Shown here piece by piece: positions 21,774 to 33,146 of a DNA stretch of 64,000 nucleotides. The stretch's first letter is position 1. Each line of letters starts with the position of its first letter. The stretch covers positions 186,001 through 250,000 of the forward strand of contig JAACJP010000014.1 in the NCBI GenBank assembly GCA_013368375.1, read 5' to 3'. The notes under the pieces were generated by a model, which worked only from the letters and a program-made list of their open reading frames with translations, did not search any database and was not told the DNA's origin. The stretch is from Tricholomella constricta (taxonomy: Eukaryota > Basidiomycota > Agaricomycetes > Agaricales > Lyophyllaceae). A program made the translations under genes and the position numbers.

Positions 21774-22105
21774 TCGGCAAACACCAGTCCAGCAGCAATT
21801 GCTTCGTCTCGCCGTAGCAAGCGGAATAGTTCAGGTACCCAGATGAGATCTTCTGGGCGTGCTGGTTGGTCGTGCAGGCCCTCGTCAGGCTGCATGCGGT
21901 GTGCTAATCTGCGGTGATTCACCTGATCAGGTGGTTTCTGCTTTGTCGGCAAATACCAGTCCAGCAGCAATTGCTTCGTCTCACTTGCTACCCAGGTACC
22001 CAGATGAAATCCTCTGGGTGTGCTAGTTGGTCGTGCAGGCCCTCGTCGGGCTGCATGCAGTGTGCTAATCTGCGGTGATTCACCTGATCAGGCGGTTTCT
22101 GCTTT
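21774..22105. repeat. ~175-bp imperfect tandem duplication in LINE 3' end
   Basis: Both copies encode, on minus, the segment KPPDQVNHRRLAH and MQPDEGLHDQ (about 21843-21970 and 22000-22110), with a shared GCAATTGCTTCGTCTC block. The right-arm copy (36,850-37,030) has it once, so this is a local duplication. Confidence 0.75.
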
Positions 22106-22393
22106 GGTCTGGCCTTGGGAAAGGGTGGAGGTGGATTTTCGCTTGGGAAAGCAAAGGTCCGTGGGTTGACCTCGAGGAATTCGAGGTAATTCTTATCTCG
22201 AGACGCACCGGCTTCCTCGTGTACCTGGGACATTGGTCCAGGATGTGGGCTCTGGTTTCGAGCCGTTGCGACAGGAGCAGTTCACCTCCTCAGAAAGGTT
22301 AAACCGCCTCCGGTACTCGCCAATAGGGGCGTGATTAAGGATGCTACGAGACATCCGAGCGGTGTGGGCATTTGACTTGCCCATTACTTTAAG

Positions 22394-22873
22394 CTAAGGG
22401 CTACCATCAAGGTGTGATGGTGCTATTGGCTTGCCTTTCCTTTTTGTTCGAAGGAACGATCTGCCACTGTATTCAGGCTGCTGGAACAGACGAGTCCATT
22501 CCTTCAGCATCTGTTCAACAGTGCGTTTGCGTGCATAATCTAGTGATGTGCGTGAGCAAGGTCCTTGTGGCACTTTCAGCTGCGTAGCAGCCTCATGCGA
22601 CGAGAAGTGGATATCCCACCGCAAACGGCTTGGGACATGGATGAATTGCACATGGCGGTCTGGATGGTCAGACAACCAAGTACGAAGTTTGGAGCAGATT
22701 GCAATCGAATGCATCTGACCTGAATGTAGACTGGCATCCAAAGCCCACTTAATGGCCTTGGTTGAGTCCGAGAAGACCAGAATTCTGTCCGAGTCTGGTC
22801 GTTGAAGTGCTTTGCCTACAGCCATTGCGATGGCTGCGAGTTCAGCATCGTCTGAGGTAGCTTTGCGGGCCAC
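22394..22873 (-). pseudogene. LINE ORF2 RNase H and downstream region, broken
   Basis: ATSDDAELAAIAMAVGKALQ and ILVFSDSTKAIKWALDAS carry RNase H catalytic residues (E in DDAELAA, D in FSDS), followed by an HFSSHEAAT segment. It is joined directly to the truncated RT end at 22873 by a ~425-bp deletion relative to the right arm. RNase H of Tad/I-type LINEs removes template RNA. Confidence 0.75.
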
Positions 22874-23559
22874 CGGGTGTTCAGGAGTGTACGAGTCTGG
22901 GCGAAAGAGCGATCGACCAGTTTCTTGATGTGCAGATGGACAGGTGGTAAGCCTGCAAGGGTTTCCACCCCTCCACCAGGAGATGTGCGAAATGCACCAA
23001 GTATCCAGAGCGCCGCCTTGCGTTGCATCTGGGCGAGTGACTTCATAACCATTTTGTTACGAGCACCTTTATATGTCCATAACCTGCACCCGTACGTGGC
23101 CAAGGGCAGCACACAGGCGCGGTAAAGGAGACGTTTTTGAGAGGGGGTAATCCCCCGCGATGAGTTGCCAAGCATTACCATGGTTTTTACCGTGGTGAGT
23201 GACTTGGTAGCGTAGTATTTGACATGGTCTTTGAATGTAAGACCTCTGTCAAAATAGAACCCAAGGTAGCGCCAGACGCGCTTTGGCTTGAGTGGGGTGT
23301 CCTCTGTGTAGGGGGCACAGCCTAAGTCAATCGAAGGGTTATCATCGGTTGCTTTGCAGGAGAAATGAAAGACTTCAGTTTTGTCATGTTCAAGGAGTAA
23401 ACCAATCGCATCCACCAGTTCATTGACGACTGCGTAGGCTTCCTTAAGTTTAATGAGATTTGTATCCCATGTTTTAGATTGGACAATGAGGGAGCCATCG
23501 TCCACGTATGACATTATCGCCCCACAACGTGAGCACCAGGATGTCCCTGTGGTCTGCAA
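22816..23559 (-). pseudogene. LINE ORF2, RT palm end and thumb, fused to endonuclease fragment
   Basis: Begins by an in-place deletion: endonuclease sequence (LTLWG) jumps to the RT catalytic loop MSYVDDGSLIVQS, so most of EN and the RT fingers are missing. It continues through KPKRVWRYLGFYFDRGLTFK and TYGCRLWTYKGARNK, usual LINE RT C-terminal motifs. Non-functional as it stands. Confidence 0.8.
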
Positions 23560-23875
23560 GGTCTGTGCGAAACGCGGGTTGCATTGCTGCTAGCTGTTTG
23601 TTCACATAGGTCATGACTCGTGGTCTATCATCCTCGCCTTTCGGGTGCCGGAAGATGGCCATCCAGTCTGGATGAATTGGTGGACCGACCACTGCCTCCC
23701 CTTCCGGGTTGGTAGCTGACACGGGGCGCCGTACAAAGTTCCATGGGGGTTCTTGAATCATTAAGAGGTCGAATGACGACTTGCGTTCTTCCAGAATGTT
23801 TGAAACCAACTCATAGTTTCGATTTACGTTCTGGGACAGTATAGATATACGTGATATAGTTGTTGTACTAGGCAT
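23474..23875 (-). pseudogene. LINE ORF2 N-terminal endonuclease fragment
   Basis: MPSTTTISRISILSQNVNRN starts ORF2; an exonuclease-endonuclease-phosphatase fold is indicated by LSQNVNRN and LLMIQEPPWN (catalytic N and E). It breaks off after ILVLTLWG at the internal deletion into the RT. Confidence 0.8.
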
Positions 23876-24018
23876 AAGTCACAACTGTATTACGATGAAG
23901 TATGCAAATTAGGACGATTGCGCCTAGAAATTGCATCAGTGGGGGATCGAGACTGCTGTAGGCGTTTGCTTACTGCGTCTCGTTCGTATCTGCCCTTGAT
24001 CTCGGGCTCAAATCGGTG

Positions 24019-25404
24019 TCAGAAATACAGGCAGGTCTTTGCATTTGCAAGGTGCTCACCGCCGCAGTTCGCGCACTTGGGGGGATGCGGGCAATCTTTG
24101 TCGGGGTGCGTCGCTTCAACAGGAGGGTTTGCTTTGGGCTTCGCTTTGCAGCAGCTGCCCAACACCCGGTGGTATTGCAAACCGTGGGGGCCCCCACAGT
24201 GCGCGCAAATATTGCGGTTCAAGGAGCATCGTGTGTCAATGTGGCCCCATTTCCAGCAACGTTGACACTGAGGCGTACCAGGACGCTTCTCAGCAGGTCG
24301 GATCATGCAGATCTGGCCACCAAACGACAAGCGTTTGTTGACAAGCTGCTTGAGGTTGGCCCCAGACTGGGTGTCCCAGATATCGAACCACACTGTGCAG
24401 GAATCCGACGCCGGCAAGTTCCTCGAAACCCGGGGCTTGGATGCACAAGATCCTGCGTGATAGGTGCCCCGCCCACCTTCTGGAAGAAGGGGACGTTGAC
24501 GATCTTCAAATAGGAGCGTGACGCTGGGATTTCCGCCGTGACCTTTGTGTTTGCTTGGAACCAGCCGTGTCAATAACAACGGGCAGGTCCCCGGCTGTGG
24601 GAGTGGATTGTGTAGCCAGTACGATGCCTCCCGTTCCTCTAAAGGCTTGGGCGACGCGCAGACGACGGCGGTTGGATGCCAGTCGATTGTTAAGAGGGGT
24701 GACAACCGTTTAAAGGTCGCCCGTGAACGTGGCCTCTGCATACACAATGATTTGCATACGAGAGGGACCGCGGGTCGTTGACTTCACCCGTTTAGAGGGT
24801 GGAGGTGAGGATGGGGAACCTGCAGAACGCTTTACGTTCTGTTGGTACAAAGTCGAGATCTCTGAGGCAGAGAGCTCGGGGAACACCTTAGCAAGGGCAA
24901 GTATGCCCTCGACTGAAGTGTTTGTTGTAGGTGCTGGCGTTTTGGCAGGTGCCCGACGCGCAGCAGCAGCAAACGTTCCCCAGAGAGGGGGCGCGAATGG
25001 CGAGGGATAGGGGGTGGGGGACCTCCTGGAGTGGGGCGCGCGTAGCTGCGCTTAAGGACAGGCTTAGTGGCTGCAGGAGCCGCATCAGTCTGTTTGGAGT
25101 TTGGTGTAGCTGGGGGCTTCGCGCCATCGCGCTGCTTGCCCTTAGCTGCAGAAGAAGTCAACGGACCCGCTCCCCCGGATGGTGCAGGGAACGGGGGCGA
25201 CGGTAGTGTCCCTGGGTAGGGAACGTGAAGAATACATGCATCGCGCACTGCACACAGTGCCTCGATGGTGCGGGGGTCGTTGCCAGCATCTTTGGCAAGG
25301 AGATTGATCAGGCCCAGATCAGCAGCGCCCTCGAAGAGCTCTGTGATGCGATGGGCCAGTGCGACGCACATTTCTGCGCTAAGGGGTGTCCTCTGTGTAA
25401 GCAT
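24019..25404 (-). pseudogene. LINE ORF1 (Gag-like, CCHC knuckles), frameshifted
   Basis: N-terminal part at 24832-25404 (ALAHRITELFEGAADLGLIN, then Pro/Ala-rich); middle pieces in other frames; C-terminal part at 24019-24747 has zinc knuckles CQRCWKWGHIDTRC and CAHCGGPHGLQYHRVLGSC, then CANCGGEHLANAKTC. ORF1 of Tad-type LINEs binds the element RNA. Several frame switches break it, and they are mirrored in the right arm. Confidence 0.75.
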
Positions 25405-26506
25405 AGCCTAGATCAATCGATGGGTTATCATCAGTTGCTTTGCGGGAGAAATGAAAGACTTCAGTTTTGTTGTGTTCAAGGAGTAAACCAATCGCATCCA
25501 CCAGTTCATTGATGACTGCGTAGGCTTCCTTGAGTTTAATGAGATTTGTATCCCATGTTTTAGATTGGACAATGAGGGAGCCATCGTCCACGTATGACAT
25601 TAGAGTGCAGAGGTCCACCTCGATTCTCTTCTGGAAAATTCTCATCACTGGCACAAGGTACAGTGCAGAGAGGATTGGAGACAGAGCAGACCCTTGGCCA
25701 ACCCCGACATCAGCGCGCATCCTGGGCGAGGACTCTGTGTTCCACGCATAGGAAGTATAACGATCCACTAGGTAGGATCGAAAGAAGTTAACAACAGCCG
25801 GGGAGAAGCCTAGCCGCTCCAGCGTTGCGATGAGAACCTCATGGTTCAAGGAGGGAAAGAATTGTGCCAGGTCAAAGGCAACAACGCTTGTTTTCAATCC
25901 ACGGGCCCAGCCCGTCTTGACAATGTGGGTAAGGTACACCCCAGCATCTTCAGTGGAATGCTGACGCACTCCTCCGAACTGGTTGGGATGGAAGATACCA
26001 TGCTTTGCTGCTTCAAACTGCATACGGTTTGCGAGCATTTTCTCAAACAGCTTCCCGAGCGTGTTCAATAGCACAATAGGCCTGAATGCTTTGGGAGCGG
26101 AATATGAGGGCTTGTTCGGTTTTGGGAGAATAACCGAGCGAGACTCTTTAAAGTAAGATGGCCTGTAACCCACGCGGAGGCAGGCACTGGCAATCTTGGT
26201 GAACTTGTCAGCAACATCGTTGTCAGTGACAAGTTTTTTAAGCTGGTACCAGGTCAAATGATCTCGGCGCAGACGTGTTTGAACACTTTGCCAATTCTTC
26301 CCGGAGTTCAGCAGTGCTGAAGTCCACCCACTTGCGCGGGGGTTCTTGCTCCACTTCCTCCAGTACTTCCACTTTGACTGGTCGATCTGACGCAGCATTA
26401 TATGTGGCGTGAAGGGCCTGCCAAGGTCATCCATCGTATTACAGGGCGCTTCGTTGTAGCGAATTGCCTCGTATGTGGGGAGGTTGCGTTGCTTGGTCCA
26501 GTTCAT
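25379..26506 (-). pseudogene. LINE ORF2 reverse transcriptase fragment (5' copy)
   Basis: 375-codon RT piece: ILPKPNKPSYSAPKAFRPIV, LGKLFEKMLANRMQ, FDLAQFFPSLNHEVL (first catalytic D), GVGQGSALSPILSALY and MSYVDDGSLIVQS (YVDD). It ends TEDTP where it is fused to ORF1 of the next fragment. Loss of the 3' end is unusual for LINEs and points to recombination rather than simple 5' truncation. Confidence 0.85.
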
Positions 26507-26660
26507 CAGGTCCCAAGGTCGCTTGTTCTTGGTGGCAATGGTTTCGATGCGTTCATCGAAAAATTGCCGTTTAGCCGCCTTTGTGGCGCGCCTAAGAGCC
26601 CCATAGTCTGCAGGACCGGGACTGTCTGTACTGCCTCATCGCAGTGGCGCAGTCAGCATT

Positions 26661-27644
26661 TCACCAGGCTTTTGACCGGGTGTTCACTTTGACTGTTTTG
26701 GCATTTGAGTTCCATGCATCGTTGCAAGCTCTTGCAAGGCCTGCAATCAGGTCTTCTAGAGCGTCGCGTGTGTCAATATTGGAAATGTCCATTGACTTAA
26801 TGTAGGTGAGCAGTGCTTGTAGAAACGATGATTCCTCTTCGCTTCCTTTGGGCATTGCCAGCCTTTCTGAAGCTACTTCTGTAGCACGGATAGGGAGGGT
26901 TACGCAGAGTGGAGCATGGTCCGAAGGGCCAATCCAGTCTGTGCGCACCTCGTGTGTAAGTCCTACCAGGCGGTCTTGTGGTAGGAACATAAGGTCGATT
27001 ACCGAGGCCACAAGGCCCCTGGCGTGGGGGAAGTGCGTGGGCGTCCTAACAGGTTGCACACTTACTTCCACCCCGAGGTCAGACGCAGCGTCAATCAGTG
27101 ACGTTGCGACATGATTGTTGCCTTCGTGTCGGGGGTCCCAGACAGATGAATGGCAGTTGAAGTCGCCTGCCATGCACTGAAGCTGTGGCAGGCGTTCTAC
27201 GTTGTCGCACAGCCAGTTAATGGCTGTGGAGTTTTGGTCTGAATAGACATTGATATAGTGTAGAGGAGTGTTGTCTTCACCCCACAACGTGAGCACCAGG
27301 ATGTCCCTGTGATCTGCAAGGTCTGTGCGAAACGCGGGTCGCATTGCTGCTAGCCGTTTGTTCACATAGGTCATGACTCGTGGTCTATCGCCCTCGCCTT
27401 TCGGGCGCCGGAAGATGACCATCCAGTCTGGATGAATTGGTGGACCGACCACTGCCTCCCCTTCTGGGTTGGTAGCTGAGACGGTGCGCCGTATGAAGTT
27501 CCATGGAGGTTCTTGAATCATTAAGAGGTCGAATGACAACTTGCGTTCTTCCAGAATGTTTGAAACCAACTCATAGTTTCGATTTACGTTCTGGGACAGT
27601 ATAGATATACGTGATATAGTTATTGTACTAGGCATAGGTAACAA
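26661..27644 (-). pseudogene. LINE ORF2 apurinic-type endonuclease domain (5' copy)
   Basis: Full EEP endonuclease: LSQNVNRN, LLMIQEPPWN, ACGDFNCHSS-type motif (MAGDFNCHSSVWDPRH), and GPSDHAPLCVTLP with the catalytic SDH. Ends at a stop (26661) before the RT frame starting 26506. The enzyme would nick the target to start target-primed reverse transcription. Confidence 0.85.
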
Positions 27645-27778
27645 CTGTATTACGATGAAGTATGCATATTAGGACGATTGCGCCTAGAAATTGCATCAGT
27701 GGGGGATCGAGACTGCTGTAGGCGTTTGCTTACTGCGTCTCGTTCGTATCTGCCCTTGATCTCGGGCTCAAATCGGTG

Positions 27779-27870
27779 TCAGAAATACAGGCAGGTCTTT
27801 GCATTTGCAAGGTGCTCACCGCCGCAGTTCGCGCACTTGGGGGGATGTGGGCAATCCTCGTCGGAGCGTA
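27779..27870 (-). pseudogene. LINE ORF1 3' end, 5' limit of the left LINE fragment
   Basis: Encodes the last ORF1 knuckle (CPHPPKCANCGGEHLANAKT) and its stop at 27779. Similarity to the other ORF1 copies stops near 27870, where unrelated GC-rich sequence begins. Confidence 0.7.
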
Positions 27871-28531
27871 TGCTTGTATTGGCCGCTGCCCAAGACAACT
27901 CACTTGGGGGTGAGAAATGAGCCACGGTTATGCATTGGTCCGCGGATGCGTGAAGAAAGCCTCCGCTCAGACAGCAGCATATAGGCCCCTTGCCAGAAGG
28001 CTTGTTGGACATGCTACATGTAACATGCCCCACAGACAATGAGCTGCAGACATGCATTGGGCCGCGGACATGGCGTAATTCCCCGCTGTCAGAGCGTGCA
28101 CAACCCACGGCAATGAGGAATGCCCCACTAGCCTTTACCTTAGCCCTCATAGGCCACAGACAACAACCCGCAGACATATATTTATCCGCGGACGTGGGTA
28201 ATGCCCCGCAAACCCTCACCCTGCCGCTGCTGGCAGCACCATATAGGCCCGCTGTATTAGCCCCCAAAAAGGCGACCCGCAGGGGTCCGCAGATGTGGGC
28301 AATCCCCCATGCCAGCCCCCAAAAAGGCGACCCGCGGAGGTCCGCAGACGTGGGCAATCCCCTGGCCCCCTACCCCGCTGCCCTGCTGTTGCACCAGCGG
28401 GGCCACTGAAGCTGTGCCAAACGACTACCTGTAGAGACCCCGCTGGTACCGTGCAACATGGCTACATGTAGTGGCCCCACTGGTGCCGTCAATACGGCTA
28501 CATGTATGGCCCCGCTGGACAGTAGGACACA
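27871..28531. repeat. GC-rich block of short degenerate repeats
   Basis: CCGCGGACGTGGG-like motifs occur at several places (about 27940, 28065, 28187, 28285, 28340), including two ~60-bp near-copies around 28262-28365. At the right end CCAGCGGGGCCA (28394-28405) is inverted as TGGCCCCGCTGG (28507-28518), with intermediate CCCCGCTGG/CCCCACTGG copies. No gene is evident; possibly the end of an unidentified element. Confidence 0.5.
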
Positions 28532-29148
28532 CTACATTGTAGTGCCTGTATGGTTGGAGGTGTTTGCATTATTTGCCCAGAGGGGCTTGTAGGATTCCAG
28601 ATTGTCTACTTGGTTTACCCAGTACCTCCGGTCGATTTGAGTGACCAGATCTCTGTAACCCTCGTAGGTTTCGGGGCTTGGGGCAATGGCCAGTACGTTG
28701 AGGATTCTTGGAGGAAGCACCTTTCAAAGTGTGAATTGTAGCACCACCCAGTTCTAGCCTGTTTCATATGCTTCTTGGTCGAACTTGATGATGAAAGCTG
28801 TGAACTTCTCCCATTCCTTCATTTTCAATTGCGAGATGTTATTCTCGGCTTCTACCCTGGAGTTTGGTATTCCAAAACGTGATCCCAATTTGTGTATGAA
28901 TCCTTCCCAGTTTGTGAACATAGAGTGTTGTGGGTTGTACGTGAGTTGTAGGTGGAAGTAGTCCATGGCTTCGTCCTTTAAGTAGGTCGTAAATGACACC
29001 TTCAGGTGGTCCTGTTCGTAGGTGATTGTCTTGGCTTGGAATGTTACGAGGCATTCCATGATGAAGGTTTTCCATCTCCTTGGTTCTTTTCCTGTGAAAG
29101 GGTCTGGTTTCCTGATGTCAATTTTTGGTTCCAGATTTAGGAGGTGTC
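28532..29148 (-). pseudogene. Old Ty3 Gag, C-terminal capsid fragment (split from 54.3 kb)
   Basis: Minus frame with RKPDPFTGKEPRRWKTFIME, QDHLKVSFTTYLKDEAMDYF, FTNWEGFIHKLGSRFGIPNS and WEKFTAFIIKFDQEAYETG, a retrotransposon Gag capsid. After a frame break it continues EGYRDLVTQIDRRYW. It stops at the GTGTC duplication and the E1 LTR; the 5' part of this gag resumes at 54273 beyond E1. The host element is the oldest layer of the nest. Confidence 0.75.
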
Positions 29149-29290
29149 TGTTAGGGGAACACCCGTTCGCGCCATCCGACGCTCACCAACCTGAAAGGGT
29201 CTGGTTTCCTGATGTCGATTTTTGGTTCCAGATTTAAGAGGTGTCTGTTAGGGGAACACCCGTTCGCGCCCTCCGACGCTCACCAACCGT
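29095..29290. repeat. 97-bp tandem duplication spanning gag target and LTR start
   Basis: The old gag segment ending AGGTGTC plus the first ~44 bp of the E1 LTR (from 29149) is repeated directly from about 29192, so a partial LTR start precedes the full LTR at 29246. The copies differ at a few bases. Confidence 0.85.
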
Positions 29291-29675
29291 CCCCCGACCT
29301 GTGCGATCATTACTGACCGATCACGATCCCAACCCCGACGCTCCGACCCAAGCGTCGGTGTACATACTTATACCTTCCTGTCGTTACTCCTCCTTCCAGC
29401 GCGTGCCCGATCCCGACACCCGACATCCCGACATCGGTCGCCCAACCTCGTGCCCACACCCTGAGCCACGAGGATCGGACAGCATCGGGCACGTGTACAT
29501 ACACGCACCGCTGACCATCCGATATCATTTACGTACCATACACCCCAGAGGACGGGCCCTCACATACCATACTCGCATATAGTCGTCCTTCTGACATGGG
29601 GGAATCCTTTACTCTATTCTCATTGGATTCCCCTCTGCTAGTACGACTAAGCTCTGCTCGGAGGTCGCCCTAACA
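29246..29675 (+). repeat. E1 5' LTR (430 bp)
   Basis: TGTTAGGGGAAC ... TCGCCCTAACA, with TG/CA ends and short inverted termini. A TATA-like CATATAG at 29576-29582 is followed 33 nt on by TTTACTCTATTCT (29609-29621), the predicted RNA start, which is complementary to the sequence just after the LTR. Confidence 0.9.
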
Positions 29676-29677
29676 GC

Positions 29678-29690
29678 AGAATAGAGTAAA
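29678..29690 (+). other. E1 self-priming primer binding site
   Basis: AGAATAGAGTAAA, two bases after the LTR, is the exact reverse complement of LTR positions 29609-29621. In Tf1/sushi-type elements the RNA 5' end folds onto such a site and primes its own reverse transcription instead of a tRNA. Confidence 0.7.
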
Positions 29691-29802
29691 CTTAGAAACC
29701 CGACGAAGCCGACCGATCAGCTTCCACGCCGAAACACACGTCCGCTACACACGACCGTCCAACGCGCGCTCGCTCCGATCGCCCGCCCAGTCCCGTTTCG
29801 AG

Positions 29803-31312
29803 ATGTCTAAATTTGGTGACATGCCGCAACGACCGTTCTCTCCCTTCCTCTCGACGGAGGAGCGGGTAGCGAACATGGAAGCCACAATTTCGGCTCTCTC
29901 CGCCTCCAACACCTCCAACTCAGCCTCTATGCCTCTCCACTCTTTTCGAAGCTTTCATGTCAGGGACACCCCCCAATACCCCTCGCTGCTCCCGAAGCAG
30001 ACACGACCCCTCCGCTGCGTGTCACGACCACTCCGACACCAGGCTCTCCGCGATCAGGATCGCATCACCTTCCACCCCCCGTTTACGACGGCGCCCGATC
30101 AGGCAGTCGCACGTTCTTGAACCCGTGCAAGCTCTACTTCTCCTTGCGCGGGGGAAGTTTCGCTGACGACCACGCCCGAATCATATGGGTGGTGTCGTAC
30201 ATGCAGCACGGGCAAGCAGCCGACTTTGCCAGTCGGGTGTTCCAGTTCAGAACTGCCAAGGACGTCTTCCCCACCTGGAAGGACTTCGAAGACACCTTCC
30301 GCAGCGAGTTCTTCCTCTTTGACGAGGTCGCCGATGCCGCGCTCATCATGGAGTCGACGGCGTACTTCCAGAGTGGTCGGACAATCGACGAGTACATCGA
30401 CTTGTTCCGATCCCTGTGGGTCAAGGCAGGCTACCCCAATGGGCGCCACCTGGTCCTCAATCCGTCGGGGAATGGACCCCAAGCTCTCGCATCACCACGG
30501 GTCGCCCGCATGACAAGAAGATTGAGGAATGGCTGAGGATCGCCCGTTCTCAAGATTTCATCATGAGGACGGAGGACGACTTCCACCGACGGGCGATTCC
30601 AACGAAAGCGCCTGACAGTCGCCCGACCGCCGTCGCAGCCGTACGATGGCCGTCTGCTCCTGCCCCGCTCCCACTCCCTTTCCCCCCGCCCCTCGCGCTC
30701 CCGCCACGCCGGCCCCCAGGCCGCTTCCACAGGGTGTCCCGATGGACGTAGGTCGGATGCGCGATGGGCGCCACCTGGTCCTCAATCCGTCGGGGAATGG
30801 ACCCCACGCTCTCGCATCACCACGGGTCGCCCGCACGACAAGAAGATTGAGGAATGGCTGAGGATCGCCCGTTCTCAAGATTTCATCATGAGGACGGAGG
30901 ACGACTTCCACCGTCGGGCGATTCTGATGAAGGCGCCGGACAGCCGCACGACCGCCGCCACAGCTGTACGATGGGCATTCGCTCCTGCCGCCACTCTCGC
31001 TCCTGCCCCCACTCTCGCTCCTGCTCCCCCCGCTCCACCGCACCGGCCCCTAGGCCGCTCCCCCAGGGCGTCCCGATGGACATAGATCGGATGCGCAACC
31101 GAGTCGCGCCTGCCGACGACCACTGTTTCCGGTGCAAGAAGAAGGGTCACTTCTCTCGCGACTGCCCTTGGTGCTGGGACGTGCGCCACATGCTTGATGA
31201 CGAGCTGGAGGTGCTTATCATGGAGCGTCTAGCTCGCAAAGACGCAGTCCCCGCCGACCAGACTCCATCGTCGGCCGACGCAGGCCCCTCCGACGCGGAG
31301 GAGGGTTTTTGA
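29803..31312 (+). pseudogene. E1 Gag, frameshifted, with internal duplication
   Basis: ATG at 29803 (MSKFGDMPQRPFSPFLSTEE). After a frame change near 30060 comes the capsid (NPCKLYFSLRGGSFADDHAR, WVVSYMQHGQAADFASRVFQ, TWKDFEDTFRSEFF), then a ~326-bp tandem duplication that breaks the frame again, the linker PRPLPQGVPMDIDRMRNR and a CCHC knuckle CFRCKKKGHFSRDC (31124-31165), ending DAEEGF at a stop (31310-31312). It would form the particle shell, but frame switches make this copy dead. Confidence 0.8.
30437..31090 (+). repeat. ~326-bp tandem duplication in E1 gag
   Basis: The segment from GGGCGCCACCTGGTCC to a GATGGACRTAGRTCGGATG end occurs at 30437-30762 and again at 30763-31090, with scattered differences. 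Confidence 0.85.
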
Positions 31313-31530
31313 TCGCACAACGGGTGGAACGTACACCTCCATTGTCTAGTCGTAATCGGTTCGCTCCCTTATCTGTAGAATACGCCAATACACCTAATAT
31401 TGCTGCTATTCCTATGAGTGAACCGACCGACAAAGACGTATAAAACCCCTCCGACCCAACGACACCGACCGCAGTCGCAAAGCCGATCGCTCCGTCGTGT
31501 TGTGGCCTACCCCGCAGGGAAAAGTGACTC
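31313..31530 (+). pseudogene. E1 gag-pol junction / start of Pol, cut by LINE composite
   Basis: Reads VERTPPLSSRNRFAPLSVEY, matching the equivalent E2 junction (VNTPPLDFRNKFAILSVDN), i.e. the linker preceding the protease. It is cut near 31530 where LINE endonuclease sequence begins, so protease, RT and most RNase H of E1 are missing. Confidence 0.65.
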
Positions 31531-31864
31531 CCTTATGTTCCTACCACAAGACCGCCTGGTAGGACTTACACACGAGGTGCGCACAGACTGGATTGGCCCT
31601 TCGGACCATGCTCCACTCTGCGTAACCCTCCCTATCCGTGCTACAGAAGTAGCTTCAGAAAGGCTGGCAATGCCCAAAGGAAGCGAAGAGGAATCATTGT
31701 TTCTACAAGCACTGCTCACCTACATTAAGTCAATGGACATTTCCAATATTGACACACGCGACGCTCTAGAAGACCTGATTGCAGGCCTTGCAAGAGCTTG
31801 CAACGATGCATGGAACTCAAATGCCAAAACAGTCAAAGTGAACACCCGGTCAAAAGCCTGGTGA
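31531..31864 (+). pseudogene. LINE endonuclease C-terminal part (right arm)
   Basis: Starts at LMFLPQDRLVGLTHEVRTDW and includes the catalytic GPSDHAPLCVTLP; the N-terminal half is missing. Stop at 31862-31864. Confidence 0.8.
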
Positions 31865-32018
31865 AATGCTGACTGCGCCACTGCGATGAGGCAGTACAGA
31901 CAGTCCCGGTCCTGCAGACTATGGGGCTCTTAGGCGCGCCACAAAGGCGGCTAAACGGCAATTTTTCGATGAACGCATCGAAACCATTGCCACCAAGAAC
32001 AAGCGACCTTGGGACCTG

Positions 32019-33146
32019 ATGAACTGGACCAAGCAACGCAACCTCCCCACATACGAGGCAATTCGCTACAACGAAGCGCCCTGTAATACGATGGATGACC
32101 TTGGCAGGCCCTTCACGCCACATATAATGCTGCGTCAGATCGACCAGTCAAAGTGGAAGTACTGGAGGAAGTGGAGCAAGAACCCCCGCGCAAGTGGGTG
32201 GACTTCAGCACTGCTGAACTCCGGGAAGAATTGGCAAAGTGTTCAAACACGTCTGCGCCGAGATCATTTGACCTGGTACCAGCTTAAAAAACTTGTCACT
32301 GACAACGATGTTGCTGACAAGTTCACCAAGATTGCCAGTGCCTGCCTCCGCGTGGGTTACAGGCCATCTTACTTTAAAGAGTCTCGCTCGGTTATTCTCC
32401 CAAAACCGAACAAGCCCTCATATTCCGCTCCCAAAGCATTCAGGCCTATTGTGCTATTGAACACGCTCGGGAAGCTGTTTGAGAAAATGCTCGCAAACCG
32501 TATGCAGTTTGAAGCAGCAAAGCATGGTATCTTCCATCCCAACCAGTTCGGAGGAGTGCGTCAGCATTCCACTGAAGATGCTGGGGTGTACCTTACCCAC
32601 ATTGTCAAGACGGGCTGGGCCCGTGGATTGAAAACAAGTGTTGTTGCCTTTGACCTGGCACAATTCTTTCCCTCCTTGAACCATGAGGTTCTCATCGCAA
32701 CGCTGGAGCGGCTAGGCTTCTCCCCGGCTGTTGTTAACTTCTTTCGATCCTACCTAGTGGATCGTTATACTTCCTATGCGTGGAACACAGAGTCCTCGCC
32801 CAGGATGCGCGCTGATGTCGGGGTTGGCCAAGGGTCTGCTCTGTCTCCAATCCTCTCTGCACTGTACCTTGTGCCAGTGATGAGAATTTTCCAGAAGAGA
32901 ATCGAGGTGGACCTCTGCACTCTAATGTCATACGTGGACGATGGCTCCCTCATTGTCCAATCTAAAACATGGGATACAAATCTCATTAAACTCAAGGAAG
33001 CCTACGCAGTCATCAATGAACTGGTGGATGCGATTGGTTTACTCCTTGAACACAACAAAACTGAAGTCTTTCATTTCTCCCGCAAAGCAACTGATGATAA
33101 CCCATCGATTGATCTAGGCTATGCTTACACAGAGGACACCCCTTAG
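32019..33146 (+). pseudogene. LINE RT fragment (right arm)
   Basis: Same 375-codon RT piece as 25379-26506: FDLAQFFPSLNHEVL, GQGSALSPILSALY, SYVDDGSLI. It stops at TEDTP where it abuts ORF1 of the next fragment. Confidence 0.85.

Larger units (their letters stand above)
21419..27870 (-). mobile_element. Scrambled Tad1-like LINE composite, left arm of a large inverted repeat
   Basis: Two LINE fragments lie head-to-tail on the minus strand. The 5' one (27870 to ~25390) has the ORF1 end, endonuclease and most of the RT. It is fused to a second (~25390 to 21419) starting in ORF1, with an internal ORF2 deletion, and ending in poly(A) (poly-T on plus at 21419-21450). The same junctions recur inverted at 31531-37371. 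Compared with that arm, this one lacks ~425 bp near 22873 and has a ~175-bp tandem duplication at 21774-22105. All ORFs are broken, so the composite is non-autonomous. Confidence 0.85.

Noticed and set aside
27779..28357. 192-codon minus ORF fused to the LINE ORF1 end
   Set aside because: Only its last ~30 residues are LINE ORF1; the rest reads through the GC-rich repeat block and is not credible protein.
28262..28365. Possible CRISPR-like spacing of GC-rich repeats
   Set aside because: Eukaryotic context, degenerate motifs, irregular spacing and no unique spacers.
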